Counted from the first letter of the stretch, positions 1 through 8,286 are shown. The stretch is 64,000 nucleotides of DNA from Aquilonibacter sp963820185 (GCA_963820185.1 CAWFYV010000002.1:434001-498000), one strand, 5' to 3'. Translations and numbers: made by a program. Notes: generated from the letters alone by a model not told the origin.

Positions 1-1238
1 GCGACGCCGCCGTCGGCCGCGATCTCGCGCGTCAGCTCGATCGGGAACCCGAAGGTGTCGTGCAACACGAAGGCATCTTGGCCCGAGATCAAGCGCGTGC
101 AGTTCTCGTTCGCATCCGCAATCAAACCGTCGAGCATGGCCATGCCGCGCTCGAGCGTGCGGTCGAAGGTCTCTTCTTCGGCGCGCATCGTCTGTTGGAT
201 GCGCGTGACATTGTCGCGCAGCTCGGGATATCCCGGCGCAAGCGACTTCACAACCGCCGGCACGAGTTCGGTCAAAAATCCGTTGGGGTACCCAAGCAGC
301 TTGCCGTTGCGAATGGCGCGCCGGATCAAAAAGCGCAGCACGTAGCCGCGATCGGTGTTCGACGGATAGATGCCGTCGTTGATCAAGAACGTTACGGCAC
401 GGGCATGATCGGCGACGATGTTCTGCCGTTCGCGCTGCTCTTGCGCATGCATCGCCTTCGCGGCGACCGGCGGTTGCGCGTCGATCAGATCGGTAAAGAG
501 GTCGGTTTCATACATCGACGCCTTGCCGTTGCAGACGGCAAGCATCCGCTCGAGGCCACCGCCGGTGTCGATCGACTTCTTCGGCAGTTCGGTGAGCTTA
601 TTATCCGTCCCACGATTATATTGCTGAAAGACGACATTCCAAATTTCGACGTAACGATTGCCAAGATTCGGTCCGATGTCTTCAGGCCCGCTCGCGTACT
701 CAACGCCGGTATCGTAGAAGATCTCCGTGCAGGGACCGCAGGGGCCGGTGGGTCCCATCGTCCAGAAATTGTCCTCGTCGAAGCGCGTGATGCGCGAGCG
801 CTCGAGCCCGACATCTTTGTGCCAGAGCTCAGCCGCTTCATCATCGTCGGTATGCACGGTTACGTACAAGCGCGCAGGGTCGAGCTTGAGCACTTTCGTG
901 ACGAACTCCCAGGCGTACGCAATCGCGTCTTTCTTGTAGTAGTCGCCGAAGCTGAAGTTGCCGAGCATCTCGAGGAACGTACCGTGACGTCCGGTGCGTC
1001 CCACGTTCTCGATGTCGCTCTTCGCGCCGGCCACACGCAGACAACGCTGCACGGTCACCACACGCGGCGCGGGCGGCGGCTGATCCCCCAGAAAGACGGG
1101 GACGAACTGCTCCATCCCGGCGATCGTAAAGAGCGTGGTGCTCATTTCGTCGGGAATGAGGCTCGCGGAGGGCATTAGCTTGTGCTGCTTGGCAACGAAG
1201 AAATCGATCCAAGCCTGGCGGAGTTCTTGGCTTTTCAT
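1..1238 (-). CDS. alaS: Alanyl-tRNA synthetase, N-terminal part (gene runs off left edge)
   Basis: Charges tRNA-Ala with alanine in the cytoplasm. The complement strand reads from an ATG at 1238 and stays open to base 1, giving about 412 N-terminal residues. These cover the class II catalytic domain. Visible family motifs are FTIAGMEQFVP, the RTGRHGTFLEMLGNFSFGDY region (motif 2) and NFWTMGPTGPCGPCTEIFYD. The editing and C-Ala domains lie outside the window. An Lrp/AsnC-type regulator sits 41 bp upstream on the same strand, so the pair may be co-transcribed. The large plus-strand reading frame over the same bases is an antisense shadow. Confidence 0.96.
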   Translation of the reverse strand, partial: MKSQELRQAWIDFFVAKQHKLMPSASLIPDEMSTTLFTIAGMEQFVPVFLGDQPPPAPRVVTVQRCLRVAGAKSDIENVGRTGRHGTFLEMLGNFSFGDYYKKDAIAYAWEFVTKVLKLDPARLYVTVHTDDDEAAELWHKDVGLERSRITRFDEDNFWTMGPTGPCGPCTEIFYDTGVEYASGPEDIGPNLGNRYVEIWNVVFQQYNRGTDNKLTELPKKSIDTGGGLERMLAVCNGKASMYETDLFTDLIDAQPPVAAKAMHAQEQRERQNIVADHARAVTFLINDGIYPSNTDRGYVLRFLIRRAIRNGKLLGYPNGFLTELVPAVVKSLAPGYPELRDNVTRIQQTMRAEEETFDRTLERGMAMLDGLIADANENCTRLISGQDAFVLHDTFGFPIELTREIAADGGV

Positions 1239-1269
1239 GGGTTCAATGCAGCATGTTAGCAGAGAGAGG

Positions 1270-1292
1270 GGCCGGCCTCCTACGACCGGCCT
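1270..1292 (-). other. GC-rich inverted repeat at end of the Lrp/AsnC gene
   Basis: GGCCGG at 1270-1275 pairs with CCGGCC at 1286-1291, extendable by wobble pairs. The TAG stop of the regulator gene lies in the loop. No T-run follows on the minus strand (it continues CCCTCTCTCTGC), so it is not a convincing intrinsic terminator. It could attenuate read-through into alaS. Confidence 0.3.
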
Positions 1293-1741
1293 CGGGAGTG
1301 GGGGCGCGCAAGCGGAAAGCGGCGGTCGCTCGCGACCACGCGGCTGTAGGTATCGCGCGTCAAGCCGCCTACACGTAGCGCCTCGACAATCCGTTGCAAA
1401 TCGGCTTGGTCACGTGCAACTACTTCCAACACCCAATCGTAATTGCCCGTGGTTACGAGAGCGCGCACCACGCCCGGCGTTGCGGCCGCCCGCGCCTCGA
1501 ATTGCACTGCCGTCGTCGACGATTCCATCTTCACTTCGATCAGCGCGCGCAACGTTAGCCCGAATGCGCTCGGGTCAATCTCCGCGGTGAAACCCTGAAT
1601 AACCCCCTGGCCTCGAAGTTTTCGAACGCGCTCCGCGACGGCGTTTGCGCTGAGGCCAACGCTCTCGGCCAGTTCCTTAAAGGACACGCGGGCGTCACGC
1701 TCGAGCAGGGTGAGGATATCGCGGTCGATCTGGTCAGTCAC
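1280..1741 (-). CDS. Lrp/AsnC-family transcriptional regulator
   Basis: A 153-residue DNA-binding regulator. The N-terminal winged helix-turn-helix (about residues 1-60) includes LTLLERDARVSFKELAESVG and LSANAVAERVRKLRGQGVI. A C-terminal RAM ligand-binding domain follows, with GVVRALVTTGNYDWVLEVVA. Members form octamers and sense amino acids. Lying directly upstream of alaS on the same strand, it may respond to alanine or another amino acid; this is inference. The tail is Arg/Pro rich. The intergenic space of about 80 bp before the divergent S41 peptidase must hold promoters for both directions. Confidence 0.9.
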   Translation of the reverse strand: MTDQIDRDILTLLERDARVSFKELAESVGLSANAVAERVRKLRGQGVIQGFTAEIDPSAFGLTLRALIEVKMESSTTAVQFEARAAATPGVVRALVTTGNYDWVLEVVARDQADLQRIVEALRVGGLTRDTYSRVVASDRRFPLARPHSRGRS

Positions 1742-1786
1742 CGCGTTTTCCTTCGCTGGTAGCGCGGTATTCCCTCATAAATCTGT

Positions 1787-1815
1787 GTGAAAATCGGTGC
1801 ACGCCGCCGTATAAT
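1787..1815 (+). promoter_or_regulatory. Candidate sigma-70-type promoter of the S41 peptidase gene
   Basis: A perfect TATAAT at 1810-1815 has GTGAAA (4 of 6 matches to TTGACA) at 1787-1792, with a 17-bp spacer. The ATG follows only 8 bp after the -10 box. Initiation from it would give a leaderless mRNA, although GGAGG lies between -10 and ATG. The -10 match is strong but the geometry is odd. Confidence 0.4.
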
Positions 1816-1823
1816 CGGAGGCG

Positions 1824-2828
1824 ATGTTTCACGCACTGATCCTTGCGGCCGTTGTCCTTACGCCCGCGCAGGTGGATTCCGTCGTCGCGGGCACCGAAAA
1901 GGCGTTCAGCTCTTACATCTTCCCCGACGTCGCCGCCGAGGCCGTCACCGTCCTCAAAGCAAAGGCGCCGGCCTATCGGGCGATCACCGATCCCGAAGTA
2001 CTCGCCAAGACGATGACTGCGGATCTTTTCGCCGTCACGCACGACAAGCACGTTCGCATAGAGTACCCATTCGACCCAAGCCAGTTCGGCGATGCATCGC
2101 AACCGAACGCCGCCGCGATGCACCAATTCGATCAATTGATCAACTCCGGGTTCCTTACCGTGCGTCGTCTGCGCGGGAATATCGGTTACATCGATTTTCG
2201 CGAGTTCTCCGACGATGCCCAGGTCGGTCACGTGATCGACGCAGCGATGACCCTCGTATCGCATACGGACGCACTGATCATTGATCTGCGCAAGAACGGC
2301 GGCGGCAGTCCACGCGCGGCGCAAACGCTCGAGGCGTACTTCTTCGACAAACCGCAGCAGATCACGTCGCTTATGCTACGCGATCCTAAAACCGGCGTCG
2401 TTACCGAAACCCAACAATATACCGACGCAACCGTCCCGGGACCACTCTATCTCAACAAGCCGATCTACCTGCTCACCAGCAGCCGCACATTTTCATGCGC
2501 CGAACAGTTCACCTACGACCTGCGTAATCTCAAGCGCGTGACCGTCGTCGGCGAAACAACCGGTGGTGGTGCGAACCCCGGCGCCTTCCTCTCGCTCGGC
2601 AACGCATTTGGCATCTTCATGCCGAACGGGCGCGCGTACAGCCCGATCACGAAAACCAATTGGGAAGGTACGGGTATCGCTCCCGATGTTGCCACGTCGG
2701 CCGCCGATGCGCTAATACGCGCATATGTGATCGCACTCACCGCGCAGGAGTCCAAAGCCAAGGACCGAGAGCTTGTCGATGAGATCAAGCGCGGACTCGC
2801 CAATCCGGGCGATGCGTTTGCGCCCTAA
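1824..2828 (+). CDS. Secreted S41-family (C-terminal processing/tricorn-type) serine peptidase
   Basis: A 334-residue protein with a short hydrophobic N-terminus (MFHALILAAVVLTPAQ), probably a signal peptide. An S41 N-terminal helical domain follows, then the catalytic domain. ALIIDLRKNGGGS matches the conserved strand. Ser in TSSRTFSCAEQF is the likely nucleophile, followed by VVGETTGGGANPG. There is no PDZ domain, so it resembles the short retinol-binding/tricorn-core type rather than CtpA. It is preceded by GGAGG, 2 bp before the ATG. Its stop codon overlaps the stop of the convergent sigma-factor gene by 3 bases. The substrate is unknown. Confidence 0.88.
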   Translation: MFHALILAAVVLTPAQVDSVVAGTEKAFSSYIFPDVAAEAVTVLKAKAPAYRAITDPEVLAKTMTADLFAVTHDKHVRIEYPFDPSQFGDASQPNAAAMHQFDQLINSGFLTVRRLRGNIGYIDFREFSDDAQVGHVIDAAMTLVSHTDALIIDLRKNGGGSPRAAQTLEAYFFDKPQQITSLMLRDPKTGVVTETQQYTDATVPGPLYLNKPIYLLTSSRTFSCAEQFTYDLRNLKRVTVVGETTGGGANPGAFLSLGNAFGIFMPNGRAYSPITKTNWEGTGIAPDVATSAADALIRAYVIALTAQESKAKDRELVDEIKRGLANPGDAFAP

Positions 2829-3631
2829 TCCCCCAGGGCGGCGCGGAGCTTTTCTAGCGCCTTGGCCTGCAGGCGCGAGACGTGCATCTGCGAGACGTTG
2901 AGACGTTTGGCGATCTCGGTCTGCGAGACCGATTCGTAGAAGCGCAGGTAGATGATCACCCGCTCGCGCCCGGTCAACACGTGGAACGCGCGCTCGAGAT
3001 AGGTGCGGTCCTCGAGCAACTCGAGGCCGGGATCGGTGATGCCGACCGTGTCGGCTAATTTCTGCGCTCGCTTATCGCCCTCGCTCGCAATTTCGGAGTC
3101 GAGTGAGAGCAGGTTGTACGCCTGTCCAAGTTCCTGGGCTTCGAGAATCTCTTCTTCGCTTGCATTCAGCCGATCGGCCAGCTCGTGTACCGTCGGGCTT
3201 CGGCCGAGTTCGACCGACATCTTTTCGTTTGCGCGATTGACCGCAAGATTGAGTTCTTGCAGGCGGCGCGGCACTTTGACCGCCCAGCCTTTGTCGCGGA
3301 AATAGCGCTTGATCTCACCGACGATCGTGGGCGTCGCGTATGTCGTGAACTCGACGCCGCGATCGCGCTCGAAACGGTCGATCGCCTTAAGCAATCCAAC
3401 GGTGCCAACCTGGATGAGGTCGTCGAGCGGTTCGCCGCGGTTGGCAAACTTCAGCGCAAGAAAACGAACGAGGTTGAGGTGCGCGACGACGAGCTCATTA
3501 CGCAGCCCGTCGTACTCACGATCGTGCACGTTGGGTTGCTTCTCGTGCCGCGTGCGAGCGCGCTCAAAGTGCGCAAATAACTCGCGCGTACGTTCACGGA
3601 CCGAACGCACGTCCTCGCTCTGCTCGCGCAC
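2825..3631 (-). CDS. RNA polymerase sigma factor, SigB/SigF/SigG subfamily
   Basis: A 268-residue sigma-70 family factor. Region 2 contains LNLVRFLALKFANRG, DLIQVGTVGLLKAIDRF and FTTYATPTIVGEIKRYFRDK. Region 3 is VPRRLQEL through RSPTVHELADRLNASEEEI. Region 4 is the HTH SQTEIAKRLNVSQMHVSRLQ. There is no region 1.1 and the length is that of general-stress/sporulation sigma factors. It starts with GTG one base after the stop of the rsbW-like gene, and rsbV lies before that. The order antagonist, anti-sigma, sigma is the classic partner-switching operon, so this factor is probably held inactive by the neighbouring kinase. Confidence 0.93.
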   Translation of the reverse strand: MREQSEDVRSVRERTRELFAHFERARTRHEKQPNVHDREYDGLRNELVVAHLNLVRFLALKFANRGEPLDDLIQVGTVGLLKAIDRFERDRGVEFTTYATPTIVGEIKRYFRDKGWAVKVPRRLQELNLAVNRANEKMSVELGRSPTVHELADRLNASEEEILEAQELGQAYNLLSLDSEIASEGDKRAQKLADTVGITDPGLELLEDRTYLERAFHVLTGRERVIIYLRFYESVSQTEIAKRLNVSQMHVSRLQAKALEKLRAALGD

Positions 3632-3632
3632 G

Positions 3633-4061
3633 TTAATTCGCTAGCCGTTTAACCATGACCAGTAGCGTACCTTGATCCGGCTGGACGTCATACTCGACTT
3701 CATCCATAAGCGAACGAATCAGGAATACACCGAGGCCTCCGGCGCGCTCGTCGCCAAGATCCCGCGAGCGAATGTGCTCGGGCCGCGTGCCGCGGCCATA
3801 GTCACGTACGCTTAGGCGAAGACTACCGGGAACAGCCTCGGCCTTGATTTCGATATACGGGCTGCCATGGGCGTGCTGGATTGCATTCGTACACGCCTCT
3901 GCAACAGCGAGCTTTATATCTTCGATCTCGTCGATCGAAAAATTCAGGCGGCTCGCTACGGCTGCAACCGAAAGCCGCGCCAGCGCAACCCATTCCGCTT
4001 TGCACGGTATGCGGAGATCGACGACATCGACCTCTTCCGTGTGCGGCAGCGGCTGATTCAC
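3633..4061 (-). CDS. rsbW: Anti-sigma factor, RsbW/SpoIIAB-type serine kinase
   Basis: A 142-residue GHKL/HATPase_c protein. The N-box is LAVAEACTNAIQHAHG, the G1 box VRDYGRGT, and a glycine-rich AGGLGVFLIRSLMDEVEY follows. In characterised systems RsbW binds the sigma factor, and alternatively binds and phosphorylates the STAS antagonist. The GTG start overlaps the rsbV stop by 4 bp (GTGA), indicating translational coupling. The sigma gene starts 1 bp downstream. No PP2C phosphatase (RsbU/RsbP) gene is present in the window, so the input signal must be encoded elsewhere. Confidence 0.9.
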   Translation of the reverse strand: MNQPLPHTEEVDVVDLRIPCKAEWVALARLSVAAVASRLNFSIDEIEDIKLAVAEACTNAIQHAHGSPYIEIKAEAVPGSLRLSVRDYGRGTRPEHIRSRDLGDERAGGLGVFLIRSLMDEVEYDVQPDQGTLLVMVKRLAN

Positions 4062-4414
4062 ACAAGCGCCTTCATCGCGGCGTCTTCGCTTTCGAAGATG
4101 CCGAAGATCTTGACCAAACCGGTGATGTCGAAAATCTTGCGAATCTGCGGATTCGTGCAGACAAGATTCACCGAACCACCGTGCTCGCGCACGCGTTTGA
4201 GACCGCCGATCAAAACGCCCAGGCCGGTCGAGTCGATGTAGCGCACTTTTTCGAGATCGATGACGAGGTTATAGACGCCCCGATCGATGAGGTCGCCAAT
4301 TGCGTCCTTGACTTTCGGCGACGTGTACACGTCGATTTCGCCGCTCAATTCTACGATGTAACAATCACCCTGTGCTTCGCGAACATTTACCTTGATGTCC
4401 AACGTCTTCTCCAT
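4058..4414 (-). CDS. rsbV: Anti-sigma factor antagonist, STAS domain (RsbV/SpoIIAA type)
   Basis: A 118-residue single STAS domain. The motif VRYIDSTGLGVLIGGLKRV carries the serine that RsbW-type kinases phosphorylate in this family. In its unphosphorylated form the protein binds RsbW and releases the sigma factor. The gene is the first of the rsbV-rsbW-sigma trio and directly abuts the YtxH gene upstream (stop of that gene at 4415). Confidence 0.92.
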   Translation of the reverse strand: MEKTLDIKVNVREAQGDCYIVELSGEIDVYTSPKVKDAIGDLIDRGVYNLVIDLEKVRYIDSTGLGVLIGGLKRVREHGGSVNLVCTNPQIRKIFDITGLVKIFGIFESEDAAMKALV

Positions 4415-4672
4415 CTATTGATCGGCCGCGTCACCCATGGTGGCGCGTGCGTTTTCGACAATTGTGCGACCGCGCTCGTAGAGATCAGTGTAGCGTCCAC
4501 GTAGATCACCGGAGGCGTCTATCGCTAGGTTACCCGCTTCGCGCGCTTTCCCAACCAGGAGATCGCGCGTTTCTTCCTGCGTCAGCAGCACGGCAACCGC
4601 CCCACCGGCGATCGCCCCAAGAACGAATCCGGCTAGGAATCCGCCGCCCCCGCCGCTGCTCTCGTTACTCAT
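4415..4672 (-). CDS. YtxH-domain small membrane protein
   Basis: An 85-residue protein with a glycine-rich start, one transmembrane segment (FLAGFVLGAIAGGAVAVLL, about residues 12-30) and then a charged helical tail. This is the YtxH/GvpP-like architecture, often found in stress regulons. It overlaps the end of the DUF948 gene upstream by 8 bp and is followed immediately by rsbV. It is plausibly part of the SigB-type stress operon; the function is unknown. Confidence 0.8.
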   Translation of the reverse strand: MSNESSGGGGGFLAGFVLGAIAGGAVAVLLTQEETRDLLVGKAREAGNLAIDASGDLRGRYTDLYERGRTIVENARATMGDAADQ

Positions 4673-5054
4673 GATCTCCTCTACCCGTCACGATGCGCCG
4701 CAAACCAGCGCTTATCCCCGCAATAGTTGCACCCACGTTCTCGATCGCCGGGCCAAGCGCTCCCTTGGCTAGCTCAGCTGTATCAGAGACCGAGCCGGCA
4801 ACCCCCTCGACCGACTCGACCACCCCACGCAAGCGCGCCAGCGTCTGATCGGCGGTGTCGGCGATGCCGCCGATGTGGTCGAGCGTTTCGCCGATCGGCT
4901 TGCCGAGGCTCTGCATCTGTTGATCCACGACATCGAGCGTGACGTTCACACGTCCGAGCGTACGCGCGAGCGCAATTCCCGCGGCGAGCACGCCCGCGCC
5001 GACCAAAAACACGCCGACGCCGATACCGATGTTCATCCAGTCCGCTGTGGTCAC
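4665..5054 (-). CDS. DUF948-type membrane-anchored protein
   Basis: A 129-residue protein. One N-terminal transmembrane helix (IGIGVGVFLVGAGVLAAGIA) precedes a long amphipathic helical stretch with heptad-like spacing, as in DUF948 and methyl-accepting-like stress proteins. The GTG start overlaps the stop of the cysteine desulfurase gene by 4 bp, and its end overlaps the YtxH gene. DUF948 and YtxH genes commonly occur together in Firmicutes stress loci. The function is unknown. Confidence 0.75.
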   Translation of the reverse strand: MTTADWMNIGIGVGVFLVGAGVLAAGIALARTLGRVNVTLDVVDQQMQSLGKPIGETLDHIGGIADTADQTLARLRGVVESVEGVAGSVSDTAELAKGALGPAIENVGATIAGISAGLRRIVTGRGDHE

Positions 5055-6202
5055 GTTGCTCTCCCTTGCATCACCTCGGTGATATGCGGCACCAGTTCCA
5101 GAACCCGGTCGATCTCTTCCTCGGTCGTGCCCTCACCGAGCGAAAACCGGATGATGCCGCGCTGCCAGCGTGGATCGACGTGGAGGGCGGCGATAACGTG
5201 GCTTGGTTCGAGCGCACCCGAGGTACAAGCGCTTCCGGCCGAAACGGCGATGCCCTCCAAGTCGAAACGCATCAGCAATGCCTCCGAATCGAGGCCATCA
5301 AAGGACACGTTGCTCGTATTCGGCAAGCGCGGTGCGCCGGCACCGTTGATGCGAATCTCCGGTACGCGCGCTTGTAGGCCGCGCTCGAACTTGTCACGGA
5401 GCCGGCTGATGCGCTGCGCACGTTGCGGTAACGTCGCGACGACGCGTTCGAGCGCCGCGGCGAGTCCAACGATACCCGCGACGTTCTCGGTCCCGGATCG
5501 CCGTCCGAACTCTTGGCCGCCGCCATAGACGAGCGGTTGCAAGGCCAAGCCGTCACGCACATACAGCACGCCGACGCCCTTGGGGCCATAGAACTTGTGC
5601 GCGGAGAGCGAGAGCAGATCGACACCGAGCTCGCGCGGGCGCACGTCGATCCACGCCGCGGCTTGCACCGCATCGGTGTGAAAGATCACGCCGCGCGCGC
5701 GCGCGAGCCCGGCGAGCTCGGCGATCGGTTGGAGGACGCCGAGTTCGTTGTTGGCGTACATGACGCTCGCGAGAACGGTATCGTCACGCAGCGCGCGCGC
5801 AAATGCAGCAGGATCGACCGAGCCGCGCTCGTCGACCGGGAGCAACGTGATCTCAAAGCCCTCATCGCGCAAGGCATCGAGTGCATGCAATACGGCATGG
5901 TGTTCGATCTCGGTCGAGACAACGTGTGCGCCGCGCCCTCGGTGCGCCCGGGCCGCGCCGAGGATCGCCTGGTTGTCGGCCTCGGAACCGCTGCCGACGA
6001 ACGTGATCTCCTTGCGCCCAACCCCCAGCGCCGCAGCAACGCGGTCGCGCGCGCGATCTAAACCGGCACGCGCCTCCCGCCCTTCGGCGTGAAGCGAGCT
6101 CGGATTGTGCCCCGATTCGGTGAAGAACGGTAGCATCTCGGCCAGCACATCGGGGTGGACCGGGGTGGTCGCCGCGTGGTCGAGGTAAATGCGCTTTTTC
6201 AT
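5051..6202 (-). CDS. Cysteine desulfurase (NifS/IscS family, class V aminotransferase)
   Basis: A 383-residue PLP enzyme that takes sulfur from cysteine as a persulfide for Fe-S clusters or thio-modified tRNA. YLDHAATTPVHP is the N-terminal signature. SLSAHKFYGPKGVGVLYVR carries the PLP lysine. SAGSACTSG carries the catalytic cysteine near the C-terminus. It starts at ATG 6202, after a 117-bp gap downstream of rarA. No scaffold (iscU) or mnmA gene adjoins it, so its sulfur acceptor is not evident. Confidence 0.93.
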   Translation of the reverse strand: MKKRIYLDHAATTPVHPDVLAEMLPFFTESGHNPSSLHAEGREARAGLDRARDRVAAALGVGRKEITFVGSGSEADNQAILGAARAHRGRGAHVVSTEIEHHAVLHALDALRDEGFEITLLPVDERGSVDPAAFARALRDDTVLASVMYANNELGVLQPIAELAGLARARGVIFHTDAVQAAAWIDVRPRELGVDLLSLSAHKFYGPKGVGVLYVRDGLALQPLVYGGGQEFGRRSGTENVAGIVGLAAALERVVATLPQRAQRISRLRDKFERGLQARVPEIRINGAGAPRLPNTSNVSFDGLDSEALLMRFDLEGIAVSAGSACTSGALEPSHVIAALHVDPRWQRGIIRFSLGEGTTEEEIDRVLELVPHITEVMQGRAT

Positions 6203-6293
6203 CAGTTTCTCAGAGCCATCTCAGAGCTCGGTTTTACGATAGTTCGTGTGCGAAGCTCCATTGCACACTCCGAGAAGTAGCAACGGGAACGAC

Positions 6294-6320
6294 GGTCCGG
6301 GGGGTCAACCTCCGGACCGT
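6294..6320 (-). terminator. Perfect inverted repeat just after rarA
   Basis: ACGGTCCGG at 6294-6302 is a perfect inverted repeat of CCGGACCGT at 6312-6320, with a 9-base loop. It begins at the last base of the rarA stop codon. On the minus strand it is followed by CGTTCCCGTTGC, a weak T-tract. On the plus strand TACTTTTTCTC follows, but no plus-strand gene precedes it. It may partly terminate the long upstream operon before the desulfurase gene. Confidence 0.5.
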
Positions 6321-7573
6321 TACTTTTTCTCGTCGTTTTCACCCGCGTCATAGTAGGTCCGGCCCTGCAAGTTCTCCGGCAGATTCTCCTGTTTGACGGA
6401 GTAGTCGTTGTGCGCGTAATGATAGTCGCGCCCGTAGCCGAGTCCTTTCATCAAACCCGTTGGCGCGTTGCGCAGATGCAGGGGCACCGGGTCGTTGCGC
6501 GTCTCTTGCACGTCGCGTATCGCCGCACCATACGCTCGTCCGACGCTGTTGCTCTTTTTCGCGCGCGCAAGGTAGAGCGTCGCATGCGCAAGTGGATAAA
6601 AGCCCTCGGGCATGCCGATGAAGTGCACGGCTTGTTGCGCGGCGATCGCGACTTGAATGCCTTGCGGATCGGCAAGCCCCACATCCTCCGACGCTAAGAT
6701 GACGAGCCGGCGCGCGATGAAGAGCGCATCTTCGCCGCCGTCGAGCATGCGCGCAAGCCAGTAAACTGCCGCGTCGGGATCGCTTGCACGAATGCTTTTG
6801 ATGAACGCACTGATGACGTCGTAGTGCTGCTCGCCGCCCTTGTCGTAGGTCGAGCCGCGCTTCTGCAAGGCTTCGAGAATCAACGGACGATCGATCGTGC
6901 GCGCGCCATTATTCTGCGGGGCGCTGTCAGCGGCGAACTCGAGCGCCGAGAGCGCGGTCCGCGCATCGCCATTGGCATAGCCGATCAGCGTCTCGCGCGC
7001 TTCGGATTCGAGCACGATGTGCTTCCCGCCCAACCCGCGCTGCGGATCGACGAGCGCGCGATCGACAATCGCTGCGATGTCTTCGTCGGTGAGCGGATGC
7101 AAGACGAAAACACGTGAGCGCGAGAGCAACGCCGAGATCACTTCAAACGATGGGTTCTCGGTCGTTGCACCGATCATCGTTACCGTACCGTCCTCGACGT
7201 ACGGGAGAATTGCGTCTTGCTGCGCCTTGTTGAAGCGATGGATTTCATCGATGAACATCACCGTGCGCGCACCGACGCGGCGCCGTGCCTGCGCTTCAGC
7301 CACCACGCGACGCAGATCGGCGACGCCGGCACTCACCGCGGAAAGCTTTTCGAAATGCGCGCCGGTCGAACGCGCGATAATCTCGGCCAGTGTGGTCTTG
7401 CCCGTGCCGGGCGGACCCCATAAGATCATCGACGGTACGCGATCGGTCTCGATCGCGCGGCGCAAGGCGCGCCCCTCGCCGACGATGTCGTTCTGCCCTA
7501 CATACTCGTCGAGCGAGCGCGGACGCATGCGCGCCGCGAGCGGCGCATCCGGCTCCCCGAACAACGAATCCAT
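6320..7573 (-). CDS. rarA: Replication-associated recombination protein A (MgsA/WRNIP1 family AAA ATPase)
   Basis: A 417-residue clamp-loader-like AAA+ ATPase acting at stalled forks. Walker A is GPPGTGKTTLAEIIA and Walker B is MFIDEIHRFNKAQQDA. The sensor region is GATTENPSFEVISALLSR. The C-terminal MgsA region includes DAAVYWLARMLDGGEDALFI and the CHLRNAP-like LHLRNAPTGLMKGLGYG. Full length for the family. It lies 2 bp after lptA on the same strand. A perfect inverted repeat begins at its stop codon. Confidence 0.95.
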   Translation of the reverse strand: MDSLFGEPDAPLAARMRPRSLDEYVGQNDIVGEGRALRRAIETDRVPSMILWGPPGTGKTTLAEIIARSTGAHFEKLSAVSAGVADLRRVVAEAQARRRVGARTVMFIDEIHRFNKAQQDAILPYVEDGTVTMIGATTENPSFEVISALLSRSRVFVLHPLTDEDIAAIVDRALVDPQRGLGGKHIVLESEARETLIGYANGDARTALSALEFAADSAPQNNGARTIDRPLILEALQKRGSTYDKGGEQHYDVISAFIKSIRASDPDAAVYWLARMLDGGEDALFIARRLVILASEDVGLADPQGIQVAIAAQQAVHFIGMPEGFYPLAHATLYLARAKKSNSVGRAYGAAIRDVQETRNDPVPLHLRNAPTGLMKGLGYGRDYHYAHNDYSVKQENLPENLQGRTYYDAGENDEKK

Positions 7574-7575
7574 GA

Positions 7576-8286
7576 CTATCGGTGCGGCGCTGGACTTGGA
7601 GCCGGAGTGGCTTTGCGGTGCTGGAGCGGATTTGGAACGTGAATCGGCCGCGGTGTCGCAATGGACTTATTCACTTCGCTCGGGAATTGCATCGTCACGT
7701 CGCCTTCGGCATGCGCTTGGCCCGAGATCGTGTTGTAGAGCACGTGATCGGCGACCATGTTGCGTTCGCCTTGCTTGATCTTCACGTTGCCTTTGAGATC
7801 CAAATCGTGCGATAGGTCGTTGAGCACACCGTTGTCCGCATCGACGGTGGTGTCAGCCTGCACGTAGTGCACGTTGCCGGTTGCGGTATAGATTTTGCCG
7901 AGACCGTCGATGTGCACCTGATCCGCGGTGAGCGTCGACGGGCCTTTCGATTTCGCCGGTTTTGTGCTCGAGAGCCCGGCGAAATTGCCTTCGGTATCGT
8001 GCATGACGACGTGACCGTAGAGTGTTGCGCCCTTCGATTTGTAGTTGCCGCTCCCGCGATCGGCGGTGATATCGCCGCCGCCGCGCGTCATCGTTATCTT
8101 CTGCGGCGTGCTGAAGTCGCCCGACTTAAAGTTGACGTCGACCTGCAACATGTGCACGGTCCACACGCCGACTTGAATCGTATCGGGTGCAGCCGACGGC
8201 AGTGCGCTTGGAGACGGACTCGGCTTTGGAGACGGCGTTGCGGCGAGCAACGAGAGTGCGAATATCAGCCCAACAGCGCGCCTCAT
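7576..8286 (-). CDS. lptA: LptA/OstA-like periplasmic LPS-transport protein
   Basis: A 236-residue exported protein. ATG 8286 gives a signal peptide (RRAVGLIFALSLLAATP) and overlaps the stop of the upstream gene by 4 bp (ATGA). An upstream in-frame extension to 8523 is Arg-rich shadow sequence and was discarded. The body has repeating OstA beta-strand units such as ITADRGSGNYKSKGATLYG, LTADQVHIDGLGKIYTATG and VDADNGVLNDLSHDLDLKG. In LptA these build the periplasmic bridge that carries LPS to the outer membrane. The C-terminus is Pro-rich. With the heptose genes at the other end of the window it supports an LPS-bearing outer membrane. Confidence 0.8.
   Translation of the reverse strand: MRRAVGLIFALSLLAATPSPKPSPSPSALPSAAPDTIQVGVWTVHMLQVDVNFKSGDFSTPQKITMTRGGGDITADRGSGNYKSKGATLYGHVVMHDTEGNFAGLSSTKPAKSKGPSTLTADQVHIDGLGKIYTATGNVHYVQADTTVDADNGVLNDLSHDLDLKGNVKIKQGERNMVADHVLYNTISGQAHAEGDVTMQFPSEVNKSIATPRPIHVPNPLQHRKATPAPSPAPHR

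Noticed and set aside
60..1178. Long plus-strand open frame opposite alaS
   Set aside because: Its translation has no domain pattern, whereas the complement encodes clear AlaRS motifs; high GC produces long antisense frames.
1270..1292. Intrinsic terminator between the Lrp gene and alaS
   Set aside because: The hairpin is good but no T-run follows and it spans the stop codon.
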